A DNA stretch of 41,291 bases, taken from contig PVWI01000014.1 of assembly GCA_003003725.1 (NCBI GenBank), positions 1-41,291 of the forward strand, in the 5' to 3' direction. The notes under the pieces were generated by a model. The model saw only the letters and a list, made by a program, of their open reading frames with translations, made no database searches and was not told where the DNA came from. Origin of the DNA: a filamentous cyanobacterium Phorm 6 (lineage in GTDB: Bacteria; Cyanobacteriota; Cyanobacteriia; Cyanobacteriales; Microcoleaceae). Of this stretch, positions 25,379 to 33,493 are shown one piece after another (position 1 is the first letter of the stretch; every line of letters starts with the position of its first letter). The position numbers were made by a program, and so were the translations under genes.

Positions 25379-25878
25379 GTGGAAAAAACAATCATCTTTT
25401 CCGAGGAATTGTAGGGGCGGGTTCACCCTAATTTGTAACTCAAATCAACAATATTTATAAACCCGCCCCCACCCATCGGTAGGGTGGGGGCGGGTTTATC
25501 AGTTCTGGGATTTGATGATCTGAATTGGGGTGAACCCGCCCCTACGAATCTTGGTGTTTTAGATATTTTGGGGATTCGTGAAGATGTAATTGCGATCGAA
25601 ATAAAGTGTAGTTAATCCATCGCAAAAGTTCGATATTTCAACTGTTTTATTCGCAATAAATTGGTATATATTCGGCTAGTCCTTAAGTTTTTTTAGGATT
25701 GTAGCGCGGGTTCCGAAACCCGGTTTCTTGGTAGAAATCGGGTTTCTTTGCGTCGCGAGTTTCCATTCAATTAGTTTCCCCAGCGAGTGGGGAGATTATT
25801 GAATTTATTCAATAGTCAGTTGCTGCTTACCAGCTAAAATTTATGAGGCAATTAATTCAGTTTCAAAAACAATGGATA
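25379..25878. other. Intergenic region with nested hairpin
   Basis: No gene is seen before the small minus-strand frame. It holds the nested inverted repeat at 25411-25545, AAACCCGGTTTCTTGG repeat fragments (about 25708-25750), and the first CRISPR-like repeat at 25760-25798. Confidence 0.6.
25411..25545. repeat. Nested double inverted repeat
   Basis: An outer pair of perfect 18-bp arms (GTAGGGGCGGGTTCACCC, 25411-25428 and 25528-25545) encloses an inner pair of perfect 18-bp arms (ATAAACCCGCCCCCACCC, 25457-25474 and 25482-25499). It follows the PPC protein stop by 32 bp. Confidence 0.85.
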
Positions 25879-26182
25879 CTATTGATATTTAAGGCTTCCG
25901 TTTTCATTGTATTCAAGCTCATGATACTTGCCACCTAAACCTAAATCATGTAAGCACCTCTGGTAGTTTATTGGGCCCATATCAAAAGCATTAGTCTGAT
26001 TCAATCTTGCCCATTCAGCTACTCTTAGCTGGCTAGTTACCCCTGAAGCATCAGCTACGGTTTTGACAATCCAATCAAACATCTTTATTTACTCTTTAAG
26101 TTCGTATAATTTAATTATATTCCTATTGATTTTTTTGGGTCAAGTTTCCATTCAATTATTTTCCCCAGCGAGTGGGGAGATT
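25760..26182 (-). CRISPR. Decayed CRISPR locus: two repeats
   Basis: Two 39-bp direct repeats, 25760-25798 and 26144-26182, differ at one base only. On the minus strand they read AATCTCCCCACTCGCTGGGG then AAA-A/C-TAATTGAATGGAAAC, with a TCCCCA/TGGGGA stem around CTCGC and a GAAAC 3' end, both typical of cyanobacterial CRISPR repeats. The 345 bp between them is too long for a spacer and holds a 67-codon frame. A leader-like segment adjoins the right repeat. No cas gene is in the window. I read it as an array remnant. Confidence 0.55.
25879..26082 (-). CDS. Small hypothetical protein between CRISPR-like repeats
   Basis: A 67-codon frame (start MFDWIVKTVADASGVTSQLR, ending GSLKYQ) with soluble, mixed composition and no signal peptide. 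The C-terminal half has a Gly-rich turn (HDLGLGGKYHELEYNENG). I do not recognise a family. Only a weak AAAG precedes the ATG at 26080-26082. It lies wholly between the two CRISPR-like repeats, on the strand on which the array would be transcribed. It could be a chance frame in former spacer/insert DNA or a small gene that inserted into the array. Confidence 0.4.
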   Translation of the reverse strand: MFDWIVKTVADASGVTSQLRVAEWARLNQTNAFDMGPINYQRCLHDLGLGGKYHELEYNENGSLKYQ

Positions 26183-26340
26183 TGCGAGGGTTCCCAAAAT
26201 TATTCGTCAAAACTCCTTCAACTCCGCACCAAAAATTGCTGAAACCCTTGCCCAGTAATGCTGCAAGGGCTATGACCAAACTGCGTCATCTCAGCCATTT
26301 TCCCTTAAGCCTCGCAAATGGTCTGAGTTCGATCGCAATT
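26183..26340 (-). promoter_or_regulatory. Leader-like flank of the CRISPR remnant
   Basis: Adjacent to the right repeat, ATTTGCGAGG (26180-26189) and CCTCGCAAAT (26310-26319) form a perfect 10-bp inverted repeat enclosing a CCCTTGC/GCAAGGG hairpin (26245-26269). This AT-rich, hairpin-bearing sequence at the repeat's 5' side (minus strand) resembles cyanobacterial CRISPR leaders as I recall them. It could instead be an unrelated repeat. Confidence 0.4.
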
Positions 26341-26586
26341 GAAACAAGCCCAAAGAAACCGGGTTTTTTCGCCAATTTTCCGGTGACAACGCATAATTTT
26401 CGCAAAAAAACCCGGTTTCTGACCACCCGTGCGTTCAGAACTAGATTCGAGTTCTGGTCATTGTCTCAGTTTCTTGGGTGATCGCCAAATACACATTTGT
26501 ACACATAAGTATTTTGTCAAAAAGGACGATCGGACAATGGTAAGCTACCAAAGGCATTGAAATATCTAAGGTAGAGAAAAGTTAAA
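26341..26586. other. hemE upstream region
   Basis: It holds an inverted pair AAGAAACCGGGTTTTTTCGCC (in part) and AAAAAACCCGGTTTCTGACC around 26355-26425, then AT-rich DNA with the hemE promoter somewhere in 26470-26586. No gene is seen. Confidence 0.5.
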
Positions 26587-27651
26587 ATGTCGGCATTAAA
26601 TGAAGTTCCCTTACTGTTGCGGGCAGCCCGCGGCGAAACCCTAGAACGCCCGCCCGTGTGGATGATGCGCCAAGCCGGTCGCTACATGAAGGCCTATCGA
26701 GATTTGCGAGAAAAGTATCCCTCCTTTCGCGAACGTTCCGAAATTCCCGAAGTCGCCATCGAAGTTTCCCTTCAGCCGTGGCGCGCGTTTCAACCCGACG
26801 GCGTAATTCTGTTTTCCGATATTGTCACCCCAATGCCCGGTTTGGGCATCGACATGGACATCGCCGAAGGCAAAGGCCCGATTATCGACGCACCCATCCG
26901 CACTCAGCAGCAAATCGACAACCTCCAACCGCTGAATCCCGAAGAAAGCTTGCCGTTTATCAAAACAATCCTGCAATCCCTGCGCGCGGAAGTCGGCAAC
27001 AAGTCCACCGTGCTCGGTTTTGTGGGCGCGCCTTGGACGCTGGCAGCCTATGCGGTTGAGGGTAAAGGTTCTAAGTATTATGCCATCATCAAAAACATGG
27101 CATTTTCCGATCCAACTTTACTGCATCAGTTGCTGTCAAAATTCGCCGATGCGATCGCAGTTTATATGCGCTACCAAATCGACTGCGGCGCGCAAGTAGT
27201 CCAAATGTTCGACTCCTGGGCCGGCCAAATGTCCCCGCAGGACTACGAAACCTTCGCTTTACCATACCAAAAACAGGTATTTGAGCAAGTCAAAAAAACC
27301 CATCCCGACACCCCGCTAATTCTGTTAGTCAGCGGCAGTGGCGGCCTCCTCGAACGCATGACAAAATCCGGCGCGGATATCATCAGCGTCGATTGGACAG
27401 TTGATATGGCCGACGCGCGCCGACGTTTGGGCCCCAACATGAACGTTCAGGGAAATCTCGATCCGGGCGTATTGTTTGGTTCTCATGGGTTTATTCGCGA
27501 TCGAATTCTTGATACAATTCGCAAAGCGGGCCCGCGCGGACACATCCTCAACTTAGGACACGGCGTGTTACCGGGAACCCCCGAAGATAACGTGCGTTTC
27601 TTCTTTGAAACCGCCAAACAAGCTGACAAATTGCTCGCAGTTACTGCTTAA
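26587..27651 (+). CDS. hemE: Uroporphyrinogen decarboxylase
   Basis: HemE removes four carboxylates from uroporphyrinogen III to give coproporphyrinogen III, on the route to haem and chlorophyll, in the cytoplasm. The 354-residue length is typical. Signatures are [20 protein letters not shown] near residue 21, [48 protein letters not shown] and the C-terminal [18 protein letters not shown]. The start ATG at 26587 follows an AAGGTAGAGAAAAG stretch. It is a single gene, with two perfect hairpin repeats following in the next 70 bp. Identification is secure. Confidence 0.98.
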   Translation: MSALNEVPLLLRAARGETLERPPVWMMRQAGRYMKAYRDLREKYPSFRERSEIPEVAIEVSLQPWRAFQPDGVILFSDIVTPMPGLGIDMDIAEGKGPIIDAPIRTQQQIDNLQPLNPEESLPFIKTILQSLRAEVGNKSTVLGFVGAPWTLAAYAVEGKGSKYYAIIKNMAFSDPTLLHQLLSKFADAIAVYMRYQIDCGAQVVQMFDSWAGQMSPQDYETFALPYQKQVFEQVKKTHPDTPLILLVSGSGGLLERMTKSGADIISVDWTVDMADARRRLGPNMNVQGNLDPGVLFGSHGFIRDRILDTIRKAGPRGHILNLGHGVLPGTPEDNVRFFFETAKQADKLLAVTA

Positions 27652-27970
27652 ATTTGACAGTCCCAGAGTCCGACAGGGGTTGAAACCCCTGTCTCATAGC
27701 GAAAGTCCTCTTAAGAGGACTAAAGATTAATATTTCAGTCGGTTAAAACTGAGATGTTGCATCATTCTCAATCAGCCTTTCATGGGCCGGACACCCCACA
27801 AAAAAACTTACTTTTTGTGAAACAGGCATCTTGCCTGTTCTTAAAAATGCTTTTCTTCAGTCGGTTTCAACCGACTTTTGCTATTAGCCAGGGGTTTCAA
27901 CCCCTGGCGGATTGCAGGAGAATGAAACAGCCCAATTCTCCCCCATCCCGACTCTTCCCCATTCTGCAAA
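27652..27970. other. Intergenic region with four short hairpins
   Basis: It contains four palindromes in 240 bp: GACAGGGGTT/AACCCCTGTC (27672-27693), GTCCTCTTAAGAGGAC (27705-27720), GTCGGTTTCAACCGAC followed by TTTT (27860-27879) and CCAGGGGTTTCAACCCCTGG (27888-27907). The third could be an intrinsic terminator for plus-strand transcripts. No gene is seen. Confidence 0.65.
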
Positions 27971-28936
27971 ATGAACGCCAAAAAAATTTTCATAACGGGT
28001 GCAAGTGGCTGTATCGGTCACTACATGGCCGAAACTTTGATTCAACAGACAAATCACGAACTTTACTTATTAGTACGCAACCCCGAAAAGTTAAAATTTG
28101 ACTGGAAAGCCCGTCCCGACATCAATATCATACAGGGCGATATGCGAGATATCGATCGGCATTCCGAACTTTTGCAAACAATAGATGTCGCAATTTTAGC
28201 CGCCACCGCTTGGGGAGGAACCCAGGAAGTTTTAGATGTGAATGTCACCAAAACTCTCCGCCTAATTCAATTACTTTCGCCGCAGACTTGTCAACAAGTA
28301 ATTTATTTTTCAACAGCCAGCATTCTCGGTCGAGATAACAATTTACTCAAAGAAGCGGGTGAATTGGGCACAGATTATATTAGCTCGAAATATAACTGCA
28401 TGACGCAATTGTCAGCCTTGAAAAATCTACCTCCGATTACCGCACTTTACCCGACATTAGTATTGGGAGGAGACGCACACAAACCAGTCTCTCACTTGTC
28501 ATCCGGCCTGCCACTTGTCGCAAAATGGATTGGTTTGATTCGCTGGTTTAAGGCAGATGGCAGCTTTCACTTCATCCACGGCGCAGATATTGCCACAGTA
28601 GTTAATTATTTAGTTGAACACCCGTCGGCTGCTGAGGAACCGCGACATTTTGTACTTGGAAATCCGGCGATTACAGCTAATGAAGTAGTAGAACAAGCTT
28701 GCCAATATTTGAATAAAAGGATATTTTTTAGGGTTACTTTGTCAGCTTGGCTAGCCGATTTCTTTATTTGGTTGTTCCGAATTCAGGTTGCTGCTTGGGA
28801 TAGATTTTGCATCAGCTACCGCCATTTTACCTATCAAAATTTGGTCAATCCTGAAAGCGTTGGATTGCCGAGTTACTGCGGCACAGTTGCCGATATGTTA
28901 AGAACTAGCGGTATTCCCGATAAAAATGTAAAGTAG
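27971..28936 (+). CDS. NAD(P)-dependent epimerase/dehydratase (extended SDR)
   Basis: The 321-residue product has an N-terminal Rossmann fold with the glycine motif ITGASGCIGHYM (8-19), an acidic loop region DMRDIDRH and the SDR catalytic pattern: FSTAS followed about 20 residues later by YISSK (Tyr-x3-Lys). The C-terminal half has a hydrophobic segment (about 258-275, AWLADFFIWLFRIQVAAW), which could contact membrane lipids. Substrate is unknown; steroid/isoprenoid- or sugar-type epimerases are possible. It lies 493 bp upstream of the radical SAM gene on the same strand. Because of the gap and an intervening hairpin, I do not call an operon. Confidence 0.85.
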   Translation: MNAKKIFITGASGCIGHYMAETLIQQTNHELYLLVRNPEKLKFDWKARPDINIIQGDMRDIDRHSELLQTIDVAILAATAWGGTQEVLDVNVTKTLRLIQLLSPQTCQQVIYFSTASILGRDNNLLKEAGELGTDYISSKYNCMTQLSALKNLPPITALYPTLVLGGDAHKPVSHLSSGLPLVAKWIGLIRWFKADGSFHFIHGADIATVVNYLVEHPSAAEEPRHFVLGNPAITANEVVEQACQYLNKRIFFRVTLSAWLADFFIWLFRIQVAAWDRFCISYRHFTYQNLVNPESVGLPSYCGTVADMLRTSGIPDKNVK

Positions 28937-29429
28937 AGTTATTTTTTGTGCGAAGGTTCGTAGTGCGGACTTTAGTCCGCTGGCTTACTTGCGGACTAAA
29001 GTCCGCACTACGAACCAATCGCGAGATAGGTCAAATTTACCGGACAGGATATGAGAAGGAAGATAGAAGAGGGAAGAGGAAAGAGGGAATCTGTACCTGG
29101 CGACTAAATGTAGAGTTAACAGTGCGTATCAAAGGACTAATTTACTGTTTAAAAATCTTTTTTCCCCTGATTCCTACACTTTTTAAGCGATTATCGTCAA
29201 TTCAGGGTCAAATAGGATAAGATGTCAGCATTTGCTAACTTTAACAGGGAAGTGACAGCTAAAAATTGTGCTGATTTTCTGCTTGTTAGGGGGTGTCGCC
29301 CCTCATGAAATAGTCGATCGCGCGCAAGATCGTAATTTTAGCCTTAATATTAAGTCTTGAGAGTCGATCGAACTCTCAGACACGCCAGCCCGATCGCAAG
29401 TTGTTTACTGATGTGAGGTTTAACATAAT
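28937..29429. other. Intergenic region (493 bp)
   Basis: A perfect 26-bp-arm hairpin occupies 28955-29016. A purine-rich stretch (AGGAAGATAGAAGAGGGAAG) lies near 29055. TGAGAGT/ACTCTCA around CGATCGA (about 29358-29378) forms a small hairpin in the likely leader of the radical SAM gene. I find no supported gene; a 90-codon frame starting in the hairpin is not protein-like. Confidence 0.55.
28955..29016. repeat. Hairpin repeat of the GGACTTTAGTCC family
   Basis: Arms GGTTCGTAGTGCGGACTTTA (and on to GTCCGC) are perfectly complementary over 26 bp with a 10-base loop. Same inner core as the units at 7449-7732 and 39423-39559, with different outer arm bases. Confidence 0.88.
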
Positions 29430-31022
29430 ATGCGAGTTCTTCTAGTTTACCCCCTGTTCCCGAAAACATTTTGGTCTTACGAGAAAATCCTAGAATTAGT
29501 CGATCGCCAAGTGCTGCTTCCACCGCTGGGTTTGGTCACAGTAGCAGCTATTCTACCCCAAGAATGGGAATTTAAGTTAGTCGATCGTAACATCAGACAA
29601 ATCACAGAAGCAGAATGGGAATGGGCAGAGCTCGTTATTCTGTCCGCCATGATTGTCCAAAAAGAAGACTTACTAGACATCATCCGCGAAGCAAAACGGC
29701 GCGGTAAATCCGTAGCTTGCGGCGGCCCTTACCCGACTTCCGTACCCGAAGAACCCCAAGCCGCAGGCATCGATTACCTGATTCTCGACGAAGGCGAAAT
29801 CACCCTACCGATGTTCGTCGAAGCAATAGGGCGCGGCGAAAAAAGTGGAATGTATCGATCGGACGGCGTAAAACCCGATGTTACCACAACCCCGGTTCCT
29901 CGCTTCGACTTGCTCGAATTAGACTGCTACGATTCGATGTCAATTCAATTTTCGCGAGGTTGTCCCTTCCAGTGCGAATTCTGCGACATCATCGTCCTCT
30001 ACGGGCGCAAACCCCGCACCAAAGAACCCCAACAATTGATTGCAGAACTAGACTGTCTCTACAACCTAGGTTGGCGGCGCGGCGTGTTCATGGTAGACGA
30101 CAACTTCATCGGCAACAAACGCAGTGTCAAACTATTGCTAAAAGACTTAGAAGTCTGGCAAATAGAACACAAATTCCCCTTCAACTTCAACACAGAAGCA
30201 TCCATCGACTTAGCCCAAGACCAAGAATTGATGGATATGATGGTGAAATGTCATTTCAACGCAGTATTTCTGGGAATTGAAACCCCCGACGAAGAAAGCC
30301 TGCAAATGACCAAGAAATTCCAAAATACCCGCAATTCTCTGATAGAATCAGTAGAATTAATTGCCAAATCCGGCTTGCGAGTAATGGCCGGATTCATCAT
30401 CGGATTCGACGGCGAAAAAGCAGGCGCAGGCCAACGCATTGTAGACTTCGCCGAAGCAGCAGCAATTCCGAGCACAACCTTTGGAATGTTGCAAGCTTTG
30501 CCACACACTGCATTGTCCCACAGACTAGCAAAAGAAGGGCGGTTGCGCGACAAATCCGGAAACCTCAACCAGACTACATTGATGAACTTCATCCCAACGC
30601 GGCCACTAGAAGACATCGCGCGGGAATATGTCCAAGCATTTTCTGATGTGTACGATGCTGAGAAATACTTAGACCGCACCTACCGCCACTTCTTGATGCT
30701 GGGTGCACCTACAGCAGATATACCATCAAGAATCCCCAGTTGGATCGACTTGCGAGCACTATTAACTGTGGTTTGGCGGCAAGGAGTCAAGCGTTCAACT
30801 CGCTGGAAGTTCTGGCATCATTTGTTCAGCATTTTCAAGCGCAATCCGGCGGTTTGGGATCACTATTTGACTGTGTGTGCTCACAACGAGCATTTTCTGG
30901 AATACCGTCAAATTGTGCGGGATGAAATTGAAGCTCAATTAGCTGACTTTTTGGCTAACGAGTCTCAAACAGTGTATCAACAACCTGTTGTTGCTGAGGA
31001 AAAGGAAGTGCAAGCGGTTTAG
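29430..31022 (+). CDS. B12-binding radical SAM enzyme with DUF4070-like C-terminus
   Basis: The 530-residue protein has an N-terminal cobalamin-binding Rossmann-like region (1-150; MRVLLVYPLFPKTFW, VAAILPQEWEFKLVDRN, GGPYPTSVPEE). A radical SAM barrel (about 170-370) has the [4Fe-4S] motif RGCPFQCEFCDI near residues 176-187. The C-terminal region (about 390-500) is like DUF4070. Family members include hopanoid C-2 methylase HpnP and related enzymes of lipid or pigment modification; many cyanobacteria carry this particular relative. The start MRVLLVYPLF matches the family. Substrate is unknown, and I do not assign hpnP. It stands alone, followed by a hairpin at 31048-31080. Confidence 0.88.
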   Translation: MRVLLVYPLFPKTFWSYEKILELVDRQVLLPPLGLVTVAAILPQEWEFKLVDRNIRQITEAEWEWAELVILSAMIVQKEDLLDIIREAKRRGKSVACGGPYPTSVPEEPQAAGIDYLILDEGEITLPMFVEAIGRGEKSGMYRSDGVKPDVTTTPVPRFDLLELDCYDSMSIQFSRGCPFQCEFCDIIVLYGRKPRTKEPQQLIAELDCLYNLGWRRGVFMVDDNFIGNKRSVKLLLKDLEVWQIEHKFPFNFNTEASIDLAQDQELMDMMVKCHFNAVFLGIETPDEESLQMTKKFQNTRNSLIESVELIAKSGLRVMAGFIIGFDGEKAGAGQRIVDFAEAAAIPSTTFGMLQALPHTALSHRLAKEGRLRDKSGNLNQTTLMNFIPTRPLEDIAREYVQAFSDVYDAEKYLDRTYRHFLMLGAPTADIPSRIPSWIDLRALLTVVWRQGVKRSTRWKFWHHLFSIFKRNPAVWDHYLTVCAHNEHFLEYRQIVRDEIEAQLADFLANESQTVYQQPVVAEEKEVQAV

Positions 31023-31047
31023 GGTTGGAGAATTCAACCTAATACCC

Positions 31048-31080
31048 AGATATCCGACTTCTTTAAGAAGTCGGATATCT
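31048..31080. terminator. Strong hairpin after radical SAM gene
   Basis: AGATATCCGACTTCT and AGAAGTCGGATATCT form a perfect 15-bp stem with a 3-base loop, 26 bp after the stop codon. No T-run follows, so it may block decay or be a repeat and not an intrinsic terminator. Confidence 0.55.
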
Positions 31081-31480
31081 AAATTGCTTGAACAAGAATA
31101 TCATCTATAGGAATTCTAAATGATTGGCTTGCATTATACGAGAGCAAGATGCTCACATTACAAGGATTCTGGTCTTCCTCGATTTTGCGACTGATTTAGG
31201 ACTGCTATAGCTGTCTAATTTGCTTCCAATCAATCAGGGATTCCATGTTACATATATTCCTTGAAATGTTTCAGCGGTTCATCGAAATTATCAGACATTA
31301 ACGATCTGACGAGCCCAACTACCATAACCATGAGGTTGTTCAAGTTGTTCTTCTAGAGATGATTCAGTTTTTGCGTGTTTCTCAAGTAGATATTTTGCAT
31401 AATGCAATATCTCTTGTTACAGAAATTTTGGTTTTTTAGCCTCTTCATTCAAACGAACTTTCAAATCCTTAATCCGCTAA
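31081..31480. other. Degenerate region with antitoxin remnant
   Basis: AT-rich sequence without an intact gene. Within it lies the broken DUF2281-type frame at 31258-31416 (minus strand). The rest shows no recognisable coding sequence. Confidence 0.5.
31258..31416 (-). pseudogene. Broken DUF2281-type antitoxin
   Basis: On the minus strand QEILHYAKYLLEKHAK then LEEQLEQPHGYGSWARQI reads as the DUF2281 (VapB-like) antitoxin pattern, but has no in-frame start (a stop codon lies just upstream of QEIL) and runs into a stop after about 45 codons. A shifted frame then gives MSDNFDEPLKHFKEYM and a stop, the usual DUF2281 C-terminus. So it is at least frameshifted and lacks its N-terminus. Family assignment rests on my recall of DUF2281 sequences. 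No intact PIN toxin partner is visible next to it. Confidence 0.6.
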
Positions 31481-31961
<481 letters not shown>

Positions 31962-32060
31962 CTACTCTCAAGCAGCTTTGGGATGTTGGCAATTGCCTAG
32001 TTTACTGCTCTATTTTACTATCTAGGGCAAAATGGCGAAAGCAGTTATCTTAAACTAGCA

Positions 32061-32312
32061 GTGGATATCGAACGGGGAATTTTGGCAGGTGGTGGAGAAC
32101 TTCACGCTGATTGTGAAGCTGTGTTGCTTGAAAATGGGAGCAAGCAGGTAAATATTTGGGGAGCAGATTGGTATCCGCTGACACAAGAAGTAGGATATGA
32201 ATCTCTAATCAATATCCGTCCCCGTCAGAACAATCGTTCGATGGAAATTCAAGATCCGATGATTCGAGAAAAAGTTTCTCAGATAGTTCAACAGTTATTA
32301 GGAGGATTATGA
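32061..32312 (+). CDS. DUF5674-like protein, N-terminally truncated
   Basis: The 83-codon frame (GTG start) reads VDIERGILAGGGELHADCEA, NIWGADWYP, SLINIRPRQNNRSMEIQDP, the conserved C-terminal three quarters of DUF5674. Homologues have about 25-30 more N-terminal residues. Upstream in the same frame, codons resembling SSYLKLA continue but contain no ATG or GTG, and a TAG lies at 31998-32000. It therefore looks truncated or decayed, although translation from the GTG is possible. Its TGA overlaps the next gene's ATG (ATGA). Function of the family is unknown. Confidence 0.55.
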   Translation: MDIERGILAGGGELHADCEAVLLENGSKQVNIWGADWYPLTQEVGYESLINIRPRQNNRSMEIQDPMIREKVSQIVQQLLGGL

Positions 32313-32662
32313 GAGATTGGAATGCTTTAAAAGAACGCTATTTACGAGACGAGCTACCTATTCGTTTGGGAAATTTAGCATCGAATTTGGCACGAATTAA
32401 GTCTCGCTGTCAAAATGTAGCTAATGGCGCAATAATTGAAAGTTTACTGCAAGAAAGTAAGCTGTTTATTGAATGGACTGCTCAAGATGCCGAGATAGAG
32501 ATAGCTGCTGAGTTAGTTGAGTTGCAGATTCAGTTAGCTTGCTGGCAATATTCTTGGGCAAGGATTTGGGAGGATGCGGAACAACGAATGAGAGTTGGAG
32601 AAGAGGGAAGGATTTGGTCAGAAAAAGTGCTGAATATGTCTGGTTTGTTGGCTGTGAATTAG
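32309..32662 (+). CDS. Small helical protein of unknown function
   Basis: This 117-residue protein starts MRDWNALKERYLRDELPIRL and is rich in amphipathic helices (Leu/Ile/Ala plus Glu/Arg), without signal peptide or membrane segment. Its ATG overlaps the DUF5674 stop by four bases and is preceded by a perfect AGGAGG, so it is translated with, or independently of, the upstream frame. I do not recognise a family. The tight coupling suggests it is the partner of the DUF5674 protein, whatever the unit does. Confidence 0.7.
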   Translation: MRDWNALKERYLRDELPIRLGNLASNLARIKSRCQNVANGAIIESLLQESKLFIEWTAQDAEIEIAAELVELQIQLACWQYSWARIWEDAEQRMRVGEEGRIWSEKVLNMSGLLAVN

Positions 32663-32783
32663 ATAAGGGCGATCGCTCTTTCATTTTAGGCGATCGGTTA
32701 TCAGAAATAACAAAGGACGATCGGTCTTGATGCGCGATCGGGCGATCGCACTCCATCCAATCATCGCAAAGTCACACTAAAAT

Positions 32784-32813
32784 GCCCAAAGTTCTTTAAT
32801 AAAGACTTCGGGC
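32784..32813 (-). terminator. Candidate terminator
   Basis: On the minus strand GCCCGAAGT pairs with ACTTTGGGC around a TAA-rich loop and is followed by ATTTTAG. It lies 25 bp downstream of the small exported protein gene (32838-33254) in its direction. Confidence 0.5.
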
Positions 32814-32837
32814 CAATCAATCTATTTGTCCACAGAC

Positions 32838-33254
32838 CTAGTGTGCGCCTAAAACTCTGTCAAATCCTTTAAGCATTGTCTTAGCTTCTGCCCCCACAGC
32901 ACCCAAAGCAGTGCAAGGCACAACTAAAGCAGCAGCAGGAGGGAAAACTGTTGTTGCAGCGGCGCTTGCAACGTAGCAAAATCCACTTATGGTTATCATT
33001 GTTGCTATGATTTTTACTCCTTCTCCAGTTCCTTCTATGACTTTACCTATGAAATTATTAGATTGCTCTATGTCTTTTTCATAGGTTCGGGTGTTAGAAA
33101 AATCGCTGATATGACTTGAGCCACCATTTGCCTGAATCTCGATGGGAGGAATGGATGTCATACTGAAATCATCTGAGTAGGCATAGGCTGGCTTGGCAGT
33201 TCCTACGAACGTAATAGCGAATGCAACAAAAATAGCAATTAAAGCTCGTAACAT
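32838..33254 (-). CDS. Small exported protein of unknown function
   Basis: This 138-residue product carries a clear signal peptide (MLRALIAIFVAFAITFVGTA, cleavage probably after AYA near residue 25). The mature part has a polar N-terminal half (SIPPIEIQANGGSSHISDF) and a hydrophobic Gly/Ala-rich C-terminal stretch (about 82-122, with two cysteines) that could insert in a membrane. AAGGA lies at good spacing before the ATG at 33252-33254. It has no family that I recognise. It lies in the accessory island between the DUF5674 unit and the STAND ATPase. A link to either is only positional. Confidence 0.7.
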   Translation of the reverse strand: MLRALIAIFVAFAITFVGTAKPAYAYSDDFSMTSIPPIEIQANGGSSHISDFSNTRTYEKDIEQSNNFIGKVIEGTGEGVKIIATMITISGFCYVASAAATTVFPPAAALVVPCTALGAVGAEAKTMLKGFDRVLGAH

Positions 33255-33420
33255 CTTGGCTTTTCCTTAACGTGGTGATTGGCAAAAAACCAGGGTTTAA
33301 TCCCACAAGTTATTCTTTATACTTCTCTCATTATCTTTAGAAATCTAAGCTTTGTCTAGCCCAAAATGCTCAATTTTGTTGGGACTTTTGTATGCAACTT
33401 CAACTCGCCCTCTATAAAAA

Positions 33421-33458
33421 ATGTTGGGAGATGTTGGGAAATGTTGGGAAATGTTGGG
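33421..33458. promoter_or_regulatory. Four 10-bp direct repeats upstream of STAND ATPase
   Basis: ATGTTGGGAG, ATGTTGGGAA, ATGTTGGGAA and ATGTTGGGTA follow without gaps, so each unit lies on the same DNA face. They directly precede a TACAAT -10 box (33459-33464), which lies 29 bp before the ATG. The arrangement suits cooperative binding by a regulator; the gene's own product carries an N-terminal helix-turn-helix. Confidence 0.75.
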
Positions 33459-33464
33459 TACAAT
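33459..33464 (+). promoter_or_regulatory. Candidate -10 box
   Basis: TACAAT immediately follows the direct-repeat block. No TTGACA-like -35 is present at 16-18 bp; the position is occupied by the repeats. Confidence 0.45.
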
Positions 33465-33493
33465 ACAACCAACCCTGACATCTACCTGACTCT

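Noticed and set aside
28948-29220. 90-codon plus-strand frame as a gene
   Set aside because: It begins in a hairpin repeat and its composition is not protein-like.
29430-31022. Naming the radical SAM gene hpnP
   Set aside because: Domain order is shared by several subfamilies and no hopanoid genes are nearby.
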